DNA of 64,000 nt from Comamonas testosteroni. GTDB taxonomy: Bacteria > Pseudomonadota > Gammaproteobacteria > Burkholderiales > Burkholderiaceae_C. Location: contig NZ_CP043568.1 in assembly GCF_014076415.1 (NCBI RefSeq), positions 2,542,001-2,606,000 on the forward strand. Reading direction: 5' to 3'. Numbering within the stretch: the stretch's first letter is position 1; each line of letters starts with the position of its first letter. A program made the position numbers and the translations under genes. The notes under the pieces are model-generated. The model was not told the DNA's origin. It ran no database searches and saw nothing but the letters and a program-made list of their open reading frames with translations. This document shows, in pieces, positions 44,390-53,721 of the stretch.

Positions 44390-45583
44390 TCAGGCGTTTG
44401 TCCTGCGCTGGCTGTGCAGGCCCAGCAGCACCAGCACGACGGCTACCAGGGGCAGCATGCCGATATTGATGCCGTTCCAGCCGGCGCTGTGCAGCAACTG
44501 CCCTGATCCGAACGAGGCCATGGCCACCGTGCCGAAGACCAGGAAATCGTTGAGTGCCTGCACCTTGGCGCGTTCCGAGGGACGGTAGCACTCGGTCAGC
44601 AGCGCCGTGGCACCGATGAAGCCGAAGTTCCAGCCCACGCCCAGCAAAATCAGCGAACTCCAGAAGTGGAAGATATCCAGGCCCATCAAGGCCAGCACGC
44701 CGGCCGCGCCTATCAACAGCAGGCCCAGAGCTGTCACGGGTCGCTTGCCATAGCGCGCAATCAGCTTGCCGGTAAAGAAGCTGGGTACGAACATGGCCAG
44801 CACATGCCATTGGATGCCCATGGCGGCTTCGCCCACGCTGTGGCCGCAGCCCACCATGGCCATGGGCGCAGCGGTCATCAGGAACGCCATCAGTCCGTAG
44901 CTGACCACACCCGCCGCGCAGGCCACGACGAACCGGGGCGTGCGGGCAATTTCGCCCAGCGGCCTGGCGTCGTCAGCCACGGCCTGTTTGCTCTGAGGAG
45001 GCGGCAGACGCAGGCCCATGAGCAGGGGCAGGGCCAGCAGGGCCAGCACCGCCTGGCTGTAGAAGCTGCCGGCAAACGGGGTGGCAGGCAGGGCGTCGCG
45101 CGTCCAGATCACCACCTGCGGGCCGATGATGGCGGCAATCAGGCCGCCGATCATCACGCGCGAAATGGCCTTGGCCTGTTGCGCGGGCTCGCTCACCATA
45201 TCGGTGGCGGCGAAGCGGTAGCTCTGCACGCAGGCCGCATAAAAGCCGGCCAGCGCCGTGCCGATGCAGAAGGTGACGAAGTCGCTGTGAGCAATGCCCT
45301 GAGCGGCGACCACGCCGGAGATCACGCCCAGAATGGCTCCCAGCACATAGGCCGCGCGGCGGCCCATGCGGTTCATGATCCAGGCGGCCGGCAGGGTGGA
45401 TAGCGCCAGCCCGAGCTGGTAGATGCTGACCGGCAAGGTGGACGCTGTGGGGTTGGACGACAGCTGCTGCCCGACCAGACCGCCCAGCGAGATGATGATG
45501 GGCGGAGAGGCACCTCCCAGGGATTGGGCTGCGACCAGCAGGCCCATATTGCGGCTTTGTTGTGTGTTGTTGTCTGATTGCAT
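44390..45583 (-). CDS. MFS transporter
   Basis: 397 residues from the ATG at 45583 (MQSDNNTQQSRNMGLLVAAQ); an ATG at 45640 would add 19 residues. Twelve predicted membrane helices with the MFS loop motif in helix 2-3 (LPAAWIMNRMGRRAAYVLGA) and a related motif in the second half (LIARYGKRPVTALGLLLIG). It resembles proton-coupled exporters of drugs or metabolites. The substrate cannot be told from sequence. It is divergent from the exported protein gene at 45717, sharing a short promoter region. Confidence 0.88.
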   Translation of the reverse strand: MQSDNNTQQSRNMGLLVAAQSLGGASPPIIISLGGLVGQQLSSNPTASTLPVSIYQLGLALSTLPAAWIMNRMGRRAAYVLGAILGVISGVVAAQGIAHSDFVTFCIGTALAGFYAACVQSYRFAATDMVSEPAQQAKAISRVMIGGLIAAIIGPQVVIWTRDALPATPFAGSFYSQAVLALLALPLLMGLRLPPPQSKQAVADDARPLGEIARTPRFVVACAAGVVSYGLMAFLMTAAPMAMVGCGHSVGEAAMGIQWHVLAMFVPSFFTGKLIARYGKRPVTALGLLLIGAAGVLALMGLDIFHFWSSLILLGVGWNFGFIGATALLTECYRPSERAKVQALNDFLVFGTVAMASFGSGQLLHSAGWNGINIGMLPLVAVVLVLLGLHSQRRTNA

Positions 45584-45716
45584 AAATCGCTTTGGCTGTC
45601 CATGCTTGTACGCAGATTTGTCACATCTTGCAGCATTCATATTGGCCGCACATTAAAAGGTTTGCTGCGGGCATGATGCAGTCACGAATCTGGTGATCGA
45701 AGTGAATGGGAGTGAT

Positions 45717-46997
45717 ATGACGCTGAAATGCCTGACTGGCCGGGCTGCGGGCCTGAACATCGCTATGGCGCTCATGGGCTGGGCGTCGATGGTGTATGCC
45801 GAGACGGCAGAAACCCCGCATGACGCGGTGGTCTGGTCGGCCAGCTATCGCGGCGAGATTGCCGGCAAGGCAGTCAAGCTGGAGCTGTGGCGGCTCGATG
45901 GCGCCGTCGGGGGAAGCTATTGCTATGAACCCTGCAATCGGCCCGGTGCAACACTTGACCTGGAAGGCTCGGCAAGCGGACAGCTGACCGAGACCCCGAT
46001 GGCTGGAGCAAGCGATCCCAAGCCGTCTGGCCGCTGGTCGCTGGCGGCTTTGCCGGGCATGGCGCCGCCGCGCCTGCAGGGGCAGTGGCAGTCCATGGAT
46101 GGCAAAAAGCGCTGGCCGGTCCACCTGCTGCGCCAGCCCCCGGCTTTCCCCCATGCGTTGAATTACGAGCTGCGCCTGCTGATGAATCAGAGGCTGCGCT
46201 CCCTGGCCGACTGCGGAGAACATACGGATCTGCAGGTTTCCGCCATTCAGGTCTATGAGCAGGGAAGCCTGAAGCAAAGCCTGCCGACCGCCGCCGTGGG
46301 CAGTTGCTGGCTGGTGCAGCCGCGCTGGGTGGATGCGAATTTTGACGGCTGGCCGGATCTGACCCAGGCGCTGGACCTGCCTGCCGGGCCGAATATTGCG
46401 CACCGCACCTGGCTTTACGACCCGAGTACGCAGAAGCTGGTGCTGGGGCCGCAGTCCCTGCAGGACATCAGCTCACCCGCCTTCGATGGCAAGGCCAAAC
46501 GCATCTATAGCGAATGGCGTGCCAGCTGCTGCAGCCATGGCGTGGACATCTATGCTTGGAAGCCCGCGGGGCTGGAGCTGGTCGAGCAGGCCGAAAGCCA
46601 TATGCTGCCGGTGCGCAAGGGTGGCAAGCTCATGGCCTGCTATCAGATGCCGGACTATGCGCAAGGCCATGTGTACTGGCCTAGCGGCCTGTACCAGCGC
46701 GGCGGCGAACTGAGTCTGGGGCAGGAGCCTACTGCCGACTGGTGCGATGCCGATCCCGCTGCCACCATGGGCCAGAACCAGGTACAGGTACTGGCCGAGC
46801 CCAGAGCCGGACAGCCACCCCGGGTCCTCAAGACCTATGGCGCAAGCTACCGTAAGGTCGATACGCCTCAAGGTGCCCGTTACTGCCCCGATATCGCGGT
46901 CTTCGATGCCGATGCCCGCAAGGTGGTGCGTGTGCTGATGAGCGAGAACGCCGAGCAGGACTGCGAGACGGAAGAGCCCGCTAGGACTCAGCCATGA
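45717..46997 (+). CDS. Exported Cys-rich protein of unknown function
   Basis: 426 residues from the ATG at 45717, with GGGAG upstream. A signal peptide ends near GWASMVYAETA. The sequence has many Cys in pairs (YCYEPCN, SCCSHG, DWCDAD, EQDCETEE), suited to disulfides in the periplasm. The stretch VQPRWVDANFDGWPDLTQAL resembles XAC2610-type repeats (D-NFDG--DL), which are calcium-loop-like in other proteins. No enzyme motif is seen. Stand-alone gene between an MFS exporter and a siderophore receptor; function unknown. Confidence 0.72.
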   Translation: MTLKCLTGRAAGLNIAMALMGWASMVYAETAETPHDAVVWSASYRGEIAGKAVKLELWRLDGAVGGSYCYEPCNRPGATLDLEGSASGQLTETPMAGASDPKPSGRWSLAALPGMAPPRLQGQWQSMDGKKRWPVHLLRQPPAFPHALNYELRLLMNQRLRSLADCGEHTDLQVSAIQVYEQGSLKQSLPTAAVGSCWLVQPRWVDANFDGWPDLTQALDLPAGPNIAHRTWLYDPSTQKLVLGPQSLQDISSPAFDGKAKRIYSEWRASCCSHGVDIYAWKPAGLELVEQAESHMLPVRKGGKLMACYQMPDYAQGHVYWPSGLYQRGGELSLGQEPTADWCDADPAATMGQNQVQVLAEPRAGQPPRVLKTYGASYRKVDTPQGARYCPDIAVFDADARKVVRVLMSENAEQDCETEEPARTQP

Positions 46998-47074
46998 GAA
47001 CGGATTATCGCTATGCAGAGAAATAGATTGTTGCTATTGTTTTGAGAGGTTTTGCTTGTTATACAATCCATCCA

Positions 47075-47096
47075 ATTGAGATTCATTCTCGATAAG
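47075..47096 (+). promoter_or_regulatory. Candidate Fur box
   Basis: ATTGAGATTCATTCTCGATA has dyad symmetry (GAGATTCATTCTC) and resembles the Fur consensus of alternating GATAAT-type hexamers. It lies about 55-75 bases upstream of a siderophore receptor gene, where iron repression is expected. Confidence 0.6.
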
Positions 47097-47151
47097 CCTT
47101 AGCCACGCACTTCGTTTTAGCCATAGGAGATTGATCGAAAACGAGGTCTAC

Positions 47152-49377
47152 ATGGCAACCCCAGTTCGTGGCGGTGCAGGCAAGGCGCCGTCGGCTTCAG
47201 CGCTCGCATCCACGCAGTTTGCTCCATTCGTGCATTGGCTGTCTTCTGCGGCGTGCCGCAGCCCCCGCTCAGCCGTGGGGCTGGCAGTGTTGGTGGTTTT
47301 GAGTGCGGGCGCCCAGGCGCAGTCCCAGACGGCCGACCCGAAGGAAAAGCGCCTGAGCGAAGTCACGGTTTCCGGCAAACAGGACGGCAGCGCTCTGCCT
47401 GCGCTGGCCCCTGGTGCTCAGGTCGCCAAGGGTGCAGGCCTGGGGCTGCTGGGCAATGTGGATGTGATGGATGCTGCTTTCAACATCACCGCCTACTCCG
47501 AAGAGCTGATCCGCGACCAGAATGCGGCCACGGTGGCTGCCGTGCTGGAAAACGACTCTTCGGTGCGCTTCTCCACCAGTACCGGCCATGTCAACGAAAA
47601 CTATGTGATTCGGGGCTTCGACGTCAATGCCAGTGAAGTGGCGTTCAACGGCCTGTATGGCCTGGCACCCGACAGCCATGTGCCGACCGAGATGATCGAG
47701 CGCGTGGAACTGCTCAAGGGCCCCGGTGCGCTGCTCGGCGGCATGGCTCCCAGTGGAGCGGTGGGAGGCGTGGTGAATGTGGTCAGCAAGAAGCCGCTGG
47801 CCGATGATCTGACGCGGCTGACCACGACTTTCACCTCGGGTTCTCAGTTGCAGGAGCATGTGGATGTATCGAGGCGCTTCGGCCCCGAGCGCCGCCTGGG
47901 CATACGCTTTAACGGCGCGCTGTCCAGCGGCGAGACCGAGGTCGACGACCAGAAGCGCCGTCGCCGTCTAGGTGCCGTGGCGCTTGACTATCAGGGCGAT
48001 CGCTTCACGCTGGGACTGGATGCCTATCACTACAAGGTGAACCTGGACAACGGCAGCCCGGTGATGGTGAGCTTTGGAAAGATGAAGAATCTGATCGGCG
48101 CGCCGGATGCCAGCAACAATCTGTTCCGCGGCGTCAACACCGAAGTGGAGAATAAATCGGTGGCACTGCGCGGCAGTTTCGAGCTGAGTGACAGCTGGCA
48201 GCTCTACGGCAGCCTGGGCAAGGCCTGGCATGACTATGCTGGTCAGCCCACAGGCACGCGGGTGGTGCTCAATGCCGTGGGCGACGGCTCTGCCGTGGGT
48301 CAGACCTATAACCTTCAGGGCTATACCAACAGCACGGCGCTGGATGCGGGTTTGCGTGGCCGCTTCAAAACCGGCGATGTGGGCCATCAGCTGGTGTTCT
48401 CGTTCAACGAGCTGCAGCAGCAAAGCGGGCGCGCGCTGCCCATCGTGGTCAGCAGCAGCTACACCACCAATATCTACGATCCGGTGCTGCCGATTCTGGC
48501 CGGACCGCGCAATGCCGTGCGCCAGGAAAACGACAATGTGATCCGCAGTTTCGCCGTGGCCGATACTCTGAGCCTGCTGCAGGACAGGCTGCAGCTGACG
48601 CTGGGCGCACGCCACCAGCGCGTGAATCAGAAGATGAAGGGCTACGACGAGAGCGCTGTGACTCCCATGCTGGGTCTGGTGGCCAAGCCCTGGGGTGAGG
48701 ATTTGTCCTTCTACGCCAACTACATCGAGGGGCTGAGTCCCGGTCTCGAGGTCGGCTCCACCTATGCCAATGCAGGCGAGACATTCGCTCCCTACAAATC
48801 CAAGCAGATGGAGGCGGGCGTGAAGTGGCGCCGCGCAGGCTGGACGAATACGCTGTCTCTGTTCCAGATCGAGAAGCCTTCGACCACCATCGATACGGCG
48901 GCCAATACCCTCAAGCTCAATGGCGAGCAGCGCAATCGCGGCGTGGAGTGGAATACCTTCGGTGCCGTGAGCTCCAGTTTGCGCGTATTGGGCGGCATCA
49001 CGTACCTGCAGCCCAAGCTGACCAGCACCCAGGGCGCCAACAACGATGGCCATGATGCTTTCGGCGCAGCGCGCTGGGCGGCCAATCTGGCGGCAGACTG
49101 GGATGTGCCGGGTGTGGCCGGTCTGGCGCTGAACGCACGCATGGTGCATACAGGCAAGCAGTGGGTCAACTCGGCCAACACCTTGCGTGCACCGAGCTGG
49201 ACGCGCTTTGATGTCGGCGCCCGCTACACCACGCGCGTTGCCGACAGGAAAGTGGTCTTGCGCGGTACGGTGGATAACGTCTTTGGTCGCAACTACTGGG
49301 CTGGAGCCTTTGCCGACAACTTCCTGACCGTGGGCGCCCCGCGCACCGTGCGCATCAGCGCTGCGGTGGACTTCTGA
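47152..49377 (+). CDS. TonB-dependent siderophore receptor
   Basis: 741 residues from the ATG at 47152 (GAGG five bases upstream); a TTG at 47131 with AGGAGA upstream is an alternative. A long signal region ends near SAGAQAQS. TonB box LSEVTVSG is followed by the FhuA/FecA-type plug: YSEELIRDQNAATVAAVLEN, YVIRGFDVNASEVAFNGLYG, ERVELLKGPGALLGGMAPSG, GGVVNVVSKKP. The barrel ends NVFGRNYWAG and VRISAAVDF. It imports a ferric siderophore across the outer membrane. A Fur-box-like dyad precedes it and a siderophore-esterase-like gene follows 16 bases later, pointing to a catecholate or ester-linked siderophore. Confidence 0.92.
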   Translation: MATPVRGGAGKAPSASALASTQFAPFVHWLSSAACRSPRSAVGLAVLVVLSAGAQAQSQTADPKEKRLSEVTVSGKQDGSALPALAPGAQVAKGAGLGLLGNVDVMDAAFNITAYSEELIRDQNAATVAAVLENDSSVRFSTSTGHVNENYVIRGFDVNASEVAFNGLYGLAPDSHVPTEMIERVELLKGPGALLGGMAPSGAVGGVVNVVSKKPLADDLTRLTTTFTSGSQLQEHVDVSRRFGPERRLGIRFNGALSSGETEVDDQKRRRRLGAVALDYQGDRFTLGLDAYHYKVNLDNGSPVMVSFGKMKNLIGAPDASNNLFRGVNTEVENKSVALRGSFELSDSWQLYGSLGKAWHDYAGQPTGTRVVLNAVGDGSAVGQTYNLQGYTNSTALDAGLRGRFKTGDVGHQLVFSFNELQQQSGRALPIVVSSSYTTNIYDPVLPILAGPRNAVRQENDNVIRSFAVADTLSLLQDRLQLTLGARHQRVNQKMKGYDESAVTPMLGLVAKPWGEDLSFYANYIEGLSPGLEVGSTYANAGETFAPYKSKQMEAGVKWRRAGWTNTLSLFQIEKPSTTIDTAANTLKLNGEQRNRGVEWNTFGAVSSSLRVLGGITYLQPKLTSTQGANNDGHDAFGAARWAANLAADWDVPGVAGLALNARMVHTGKQWVNSANTLRAPSWTRFDVGARYTTRVADRKVVLRGTVDNVFGRNYWAGAFADNFLTVGAPRTVRISAAVDF

Positions 49378-49393
49378 GGCGGAGGACGCATCA

Positions 49394-51247
49394 ATGCATG
49401 GAAATCATCAAGGGTTGCCGGTGACGGTGACGGGCCACAGGCCATCGGGCAAAGGGCTGCGCTCCCTGCTTGTTCCAGGTCTGCTGGCTGCGGTCAGCGT
49501 CGGCATCGGCGGCCAGGCCGGTGCGGCCCGGCCCTTGCCGGCCGACACCGCTCAGAGCGCGGCCAAGGCGGCCTCTTTGCTTTCGGTGCGGCAGCCGCTC
49601 TCCGGCCGGCTGGTGCCGGGACAGAAGCTGAGCCTGCAGCTGGAGGCACCGGCCGGTGCCGTGGTGCGTGGCAATCTGCAGGCGTTGGGCGTGGTGCTGG
49701 ATGTGGAAACGCCTGACGGACGCCATCTGCGGCGGCTGAGTCAGGGCGCAGGCGTCGATCACGCATTCACCTGGCAAAGCCGGGGCAAGGCGAAGGAGCG
49801 TCTGGTGCTGCGCGCAGAAAATTCCCAGCCTTATGCATCGTCAGCAAGCGGCATGTCGGCGGCGCAGGGCGGGCACAGCGTTGCTCCGACTTATGCTGCG
49901 CCCAGTCCTGGCGCCTACGAGCTGACGATCACCCAGGTGCTGGCGCCGCTGGCGGTCGACCATGCGCCGGCAGTAGAGCTCGAACCAGAGCCGCTGCGCA
50001 GTCCCAGGCTCAAGGCCTTGGAGGCGCGGCTGGCGCAGGGCGGCGACAGCCGCAGCTTCTGGCAGGAAATGGAACGCGAGGGCACGCCGCTGATCGAGCC
50101 CTGGGATGCGGAGCACCAGCTGGTGAGCTTTGTCTGGCGCGGCGCACGGCAGTCGGTGCGACTGTTCGGCAGTCCCTCGGGCAATCATGAGCCGCTGCAG
50201 CGCCTCGGAAGCAGCGATGTCTGGTGGGCCAGTTTCGTCATGCCCAGGGATGCACGCCTCAGCTATGGTTTTGCGCCCGATGTGCCTCAGGTCTCGGCCG
50301 ATACCATGATTCAGCGCCGATCCATTCTGTCCACCTTGCAGCGCGACCCTCTCAATCGCCAGAGCTGGGGGCGGTCTGCGGATCTGCAGGCGGTGCAGGA
50401 TCGCTTCGACGGGCGCTCCGTGCTGACACTGGCCAAGGCGCCGCCACAACCCTGGAGCCAGACCCGCGCCAGCGTGCCAACCGGCCAGTTGCAGCGTCAC
50501 TGGCTGGGCAGCCAGGCGCTGGGCAATGGGCGCGACATCTGGATCTACAAGCCGCAGGGCTGGCAGCAGGCCGATGCGGCTGGGCGTTCCCTGCTGGTGC
50601 TGTTCGACGCCCAGGCCTATCTGCGCCAGGTTCCCACGCCCGCCATCATCGACAATCTGATGGCCGACGGCCTGCTGCCTGCAACAGCCGTCGTGCTGGT
50701 GGCCAATGGCGCAGGCGACGCGCGCAGCAGCGAGTTGCCGCCCAACCCGGTGTTTGCCGACTTCATGGGCAAGCAGCTCATGCCCTGGCTCAAGGCACAG
50801 GGCATAGCGGCAGGGGCCGAGCGCACGGTGATTGCAGGATCGAGCTATGGCGGCCTGGCTTCAAGCTATGTGGCGCTGCGTTATCCGCAGTGGTTTGGCA
50901 ATGTGCTCAGTCTTTCGGGCTCCTACTGGTGGGCACCCAAGGGCGAGGCCCCCAATTGGCTTGCTCGCCAGTATGAGCAAACACCGCAACTGCCCATTCG
51001 CTTTTACTTTGATGCCGGCCTATATGAAGGGGCTCGCGGTGGTCAGGCAGGCATACGCGAAACCAGCCAGGAGCTGGGCGATGTGCTGCGTGCCAAGGGC
51101 AACAAGGTCGTGCAGCGTGTGCACAGCACCGGTCATGACTATGTGCACTGGCAGGGGGCGCTGGCCTGCGGGTTGCTGGCGCTGACGGGGCGTGAACCTT
51201 CGAGCGAGAGGCTTAAGGAGCAGGTCGCACAGTCCTGCGGGCTCTGA
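49394..51247 (+). CDS. fes: Siderophore esterase, Fes/IroD-like
   Basis: 617 residues. The N-terminal hydrophobic run (GLRSLLVPGLLAAVSVGIGG) suggests export. A beta-sandwich portion follows, then the enterochelin-esterase N-domain (VSFVWRGARQSVRLFGSPSG, DVWWASFVMPRDARLSYGF). The C-terminal alpha/beta hydrolase has LLVLFDAQAYLRQ, the nucleophile elbow VIAGSSYGGLASSYVALRYP, and a catalytic His in STGHDYVHWQGAL. It would cleave an ester-linked catecholate siderophore to release iron. It is 16 bases after the receptor gene and followed by a strong terminator, so the two form an operon. The export signal implies periplasmic hydrolysis, as in some IroE/PfeE-type enzymes. Confidence 0.85.
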   Translation: MHGNHQGLPVTVTGHRPSGKGLRSLLVPGLLAAVSVGIGGQAGAARPLPADTAQSAAKAASLLSVRQPLSGRLVPGQKLSLQLEAPAGAVVRGNLQALGVVLDVETPDGRHLRRLSQGAGVDHAFTWQSRGKAKERLVLRAENSQPYASSASGMSAAQGGHSVAPTYAAPSPGAYELTITQVLAPLAVDHAPAVELEPEPLRSPRLKALEARLAQGGDSRSFWQEMEREGTPLIEPWDAEHQLVSFVWRGARQSVRLFGSPSGNHEPLQRLGSSDVWWASFVMPRDARLSYGFAPDVPQVSADTMIQRRSILSTLQRDPLNRQSWGRSADLQAVQDRFDGRSVLTLAKAPPQPWSQTRASVPTGQLQRHWLGSQALGNGRDIWIYKPQGWQQADAAGRSLLVLFDAQAYLRQVPTPAIIDNLMADGLLPATAVVLVANGAGDARSSELPPNPVFADFMGKQLMPWLKAQGIAAGAERTVIAGSSYGGLASSYVALRYPQWFGNVLSLSGSYWWAPKGEAPNWLARQYEQTPQLPIRFYFDAGLYEGARGGQAGIRETSQELGDVLRAKGNKVVQRVHSTGHDYVHWQGALACGLLALTGREPSSERLKEQVAQSCGL

Positions 51248-51261
51248 GTCCGGGAGGTACC

Positions 51262-51288
51262 AAAAAAGGGGCCTGAGGCCCCTTTTTA
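51262..51288. terminator. Bidirectional intrinsic terminator
   Basis: AAAAAAGGGGCC, TGA loop and GGCCCCTTTTT form a perfect stem with A- and T-tracts on both sides. It ends the receptor-esterase operon and may also serve the convergent zinc-ribbon gene. Confidence 0.92.
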
Positions 51289-51338
51289 CTGGGCCTGCAG
51301 CACTTGCTGGTGAAGCGCTGCAGGCTTTCACACAGCTT

Positions 51339-52988
51339 CTACCTGAGCTTGTTGCCGCATTCACCGCAGAACAGGTCATTGGCTGCCACGGGGGCTCTGC
51401 AGGCGGGGCAGCTTGGCGCTGCCGGGGTCTGGCGGGCTTTCTCGGCGGCCTCCGCTTCGGCGCGGACCCGGGCCGCTTCACGCTCGGCGGCCTGCTGTTC
51501 GGCCTGTGCCTTCAGACGCTGGGCCTCGGCCTGCTGACGCGCTTCTTTGGCAGCCTGGGCTGCGGCTCGTTCCTCAGCGGCCCTTTGCTGTGCCGCGCGC
51601 TCTGCGGCCTGCGCTTCAGCCCGCTGGCGTGCGGCCAGTTCCTGGGCTTCGGCAGCCTCGGCTTCAGCCTTCAGACGGGCTGCTTCGGCCTCGGCACGCT
51701 GGCGTGCTGCCTCGGCTTCGCTGCGCTGACGGGCAACAGCCTCTTCAGCGCTCTGACGTGCCTTGTCCGCCGCATCGGCGGCGGCACGCTCGCGCGCCTG
51801 CTGTTCGGCAAACGCCTGTTCGGTGGATGCCGCTGTGGCGGCAGTCAGACCTTCGGCCGCCGTTGCTGCGGCGCCTGCGCTGGCATTGCTGTCGGTGCCG
51901 GGCGGGGTGTCGGTGGCGGAGGGCTTGGCCGTGGCTTCCTGCAGGCGCTCGCTGGCAGCCTGCTTGGCGCGCTCGGCGGCAGCCATGGTGCGTTCTGCGG
52001 CAGCCATGGTCTGGGCCCTGGCTTCCTCGGCTTTTTTGCGAACATCGCCAATCAGGCTGTCCAGTGCACCCTCGGCCTCGGCTGGGTCCACGCTTTCACG
52101 AGCCTGCAGATAGATCAGATTCATGCCCATGATGGCCACCTGGGCCAGCAGTGCGCCCACCACGCAATAGAGAACGCCCAGGCCGGCGATGAGGCCGGTG
52201 CTGCCGCCACCCATCATGCCCATGGGATTGAAGCCGCCACCGTAGCCACGGCCGTAGCCGCCACCCATGAACATGCCGGCCATGGAGCCGCCATCTCCGG
52301 TAATGCTCATGGCCATCCCGGTCAGTGAAACGGTGGCTGGCACCAGTCCGGCAAACAGCATGAAGCAGACCAGGCCCAGAATGACATAGAGCACGACTTC
52401 CATCAGCACTACTTCGACCAGGCGCTTGCGCGCGATGCTCAGCACATTGGCCAGTGCAGCCTTGACGGACAGGCCGCTCCACAGCGCAGGACCCATCAAG
52501 GGACCGATGACCCAGATCATGGCGATCAGCAAGGCTGCGGCGACCAGCACCAGAATCGGGTGGGCCACAAAGGCCAGAATGCCGCCGAGCACGGGAATCT
52601 TGCAGATGAAGTAAATGACGGCAGCCAGCAGGTAGTAGGCCAGCGTGGCAACAAATATCGCCAGGCCGACCAGCAGGAATTTTGGAAGGCACAGCAGGCC
52701 GGCCGATGCCGCCGCCGAGAAGGAGCGTACGGGCTCGTTTCTGGCCTTGTCCATGAGCATGATGCCCACGCCCGAAGAACCGGCCAGCAGCGCGATGACG
52801 GACGCCAGCATGAAGATCAGGTACATGAAGAAGCCGGCCTTGACCAGCATCCAGGCCGCGCCTGCTATCAGTGCGCCGGTCAGCAGCAGTGTCAGAAAGC
52901 ACAGCAGCAGCGGTCGCCACTGAGTCAGTCCTTCGGCGGCTCTGGCAAGAGTGCCAAAACGTATTTCTCCCAGGGGTTGCTCTCTCAT
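51339..52988 (-). CDS. Polytopic membrane protein with Ala/Glu coiled coil and C-terminal zinc ribbon
   Basis: 549 residues from the ATG at 52988, preceded by AGGACG. The N-terminal half has about seven membrane helices, with a Gly/Met-rich loop (GGGYGRGYGGGFNPMGMMGG). From about residue 290 to 520 a long Ala/Glu/Arg/Gln-rich coiled coil follows (repeats such as AEAARQRAEAEAARLKAEAE), ending in a zinc ribbon (CPACRAPVAANDLFCGECG). No enzyme motif. It is last in a run with a lipoprotein and a second zinc-ribbon protein. The coiled coil suggests a scaffold or a link between membrane and another structure; function unknown. Confidence 0.82.
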   Translation of the reverse strand: MREQPLGEIRFGTLARAAEGLTQWRPLLLCFLTLLLTGALIAGAAWMLVKAGFFMYLIFMLASVIALLAGSSGVGIMLMDKARNEPVRSFSAAASAGLLCLPKFLLVGLAIFVATLAYYLLAAVIYFICKIPVLGGILAFVAHPILVLVAAALLIAMIWVIGPLMGPALWSGLSVKAALANVLSIARKRLVEVVLMEVVLYVILGLVCFMLFAGLVPATVSLTGMAMSITGDGGSMAGMFMGGGYGRGYGGGFNPMGMMGGGSTGLIAGLGVLYCVVGALLAQVAIMGMNLIYLQARESVDPAEAEGALDSLIGDVRKKAEEARAQTMAAAERTMAAAERAKQAASERLQEATAKPSATDTPPGTDSNASAGAAATAAEGLTAATAASTEQAFAEQQARERAAADAADKARQSAEEAVARQRSEAEAARQRAEAEAARLKAEAEAAEAQELAARQRAEAQAAERAAQQRAAEERAAAQAAKEARQQAEAQRLKAQAEQQAAEREAARVRAEAEAAEKARQTPAAPSCPACRAPVAANDLFCGECGNKLR

Positions 52989-53053
52989 TTTTCGTCCTGT
53001 CTTGTGGTTGAGGCTGGCTGCTCCGGCACGATGAGCCGCTGGCTCGCCGGGTG

Positions 53054-53716
53054 TCAAAGCTTGCCGCGGATCTCGCCGGCTTCGATGGTGTAGCGCTCCA
53101 CGCCCGCGGGCAGACCAGTGTCAATCTTCTTGATGACAGTCACGGGTTTGCCACCCTTGGACTGGGTGGTTCCTGTGGCGGTATTCACACGCCCGGCCCT
53201 GACATCCTCGTCGGACTGATCGACCACGATGCTGGATGAGCCCCGGTTGTCGGCCAGTTCATTGGCCAGTTCCTTGAGCACATTCATGGCCTGGGTATAT
53301 TCCTTGCGGCCCTTGGCGGCCAGGGGCATCTCCACGGTCAGTGCGGAGAAGCTGCGCATCTGGTGTGCCTGTCCCGACTGCCCGTCGGCAATGCTGACCG
53401 TCCTGGTCTGCACCGGACCGGCCACGGCACGTTGTTTGGCCGGCAGCTTCTGCATGGCCTGCACGGCCTGGGCCTGCATGCTCTGTGCTTGCTGGGTTTC
53501 CCGATCCAGAGCGGCCTGGAGACGCGCAAAGCGCTCGTTCTGCCCGCCAGAAACAGCGGTTGCGGGCGCGCCGCTGCCAGGGCCGCAACTGGGGTCTGCA
53601 GAATTGGTGACGCGCGAGAGCATGCAGCTCAGCGATGTGGATGCATCTTGCAAGGTGGCGCAGCCGCCAAGCAGGGTTGCGGCGCAGGCGAGCACAGTGA
53701 GTTTGAGTTTTTTCAT
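53054..53716 (-). CDS. Lipoprotein of unknown function
   Basis: 220 residues from the ATG at 53716; a TTG at 53725 overlaps the previous stop. Lipoprotein signal MKKLKLTVLACAATLLGGCA with lipobox LGGC. The mature part has a Gln/Ala-rich helix (AALDRETQQAQSMQAQAVQA) and a folded C-terminal region with SFSALTVEMPLAAKGRKEYT, the repeat-like NELADNRGSSSIVVDQSD and KPVTVIKKIDTGLPAG. No family recognised. It is directly downstream of the zinc-ribbon protein and 65 bases upstream of the polytopic one, so the three genes form one transcription unit. Confidence 0.8.
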   Translation of the reverse strand: MKKLKLTVLACAATLLGGCATLQDASTSLSCMLSRVTNSADPSCGPGSGAPATAVSGGQNERFARLQAALDRETQQAQSMQAQAVQAMQKLPAKQRAVAGPVQTRTVSIADGQSGQAHQMRSFSALTVEMPLAAKGRKEYTQAMNVLKELANELADNRGSSSIVVDQSDEDVRAGRVNTATGTTQSKGGKPVTVIKKIDTGLPAGVERYTIEAGEIRGKL

Positions 53717-53721
53717 GGCTT

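Noticed and set aside
47968..49149. 393-codon minus-strand frame inside the siderophore receptor
   Set aside because: Antisense shadow of a well supported TonB receptor.
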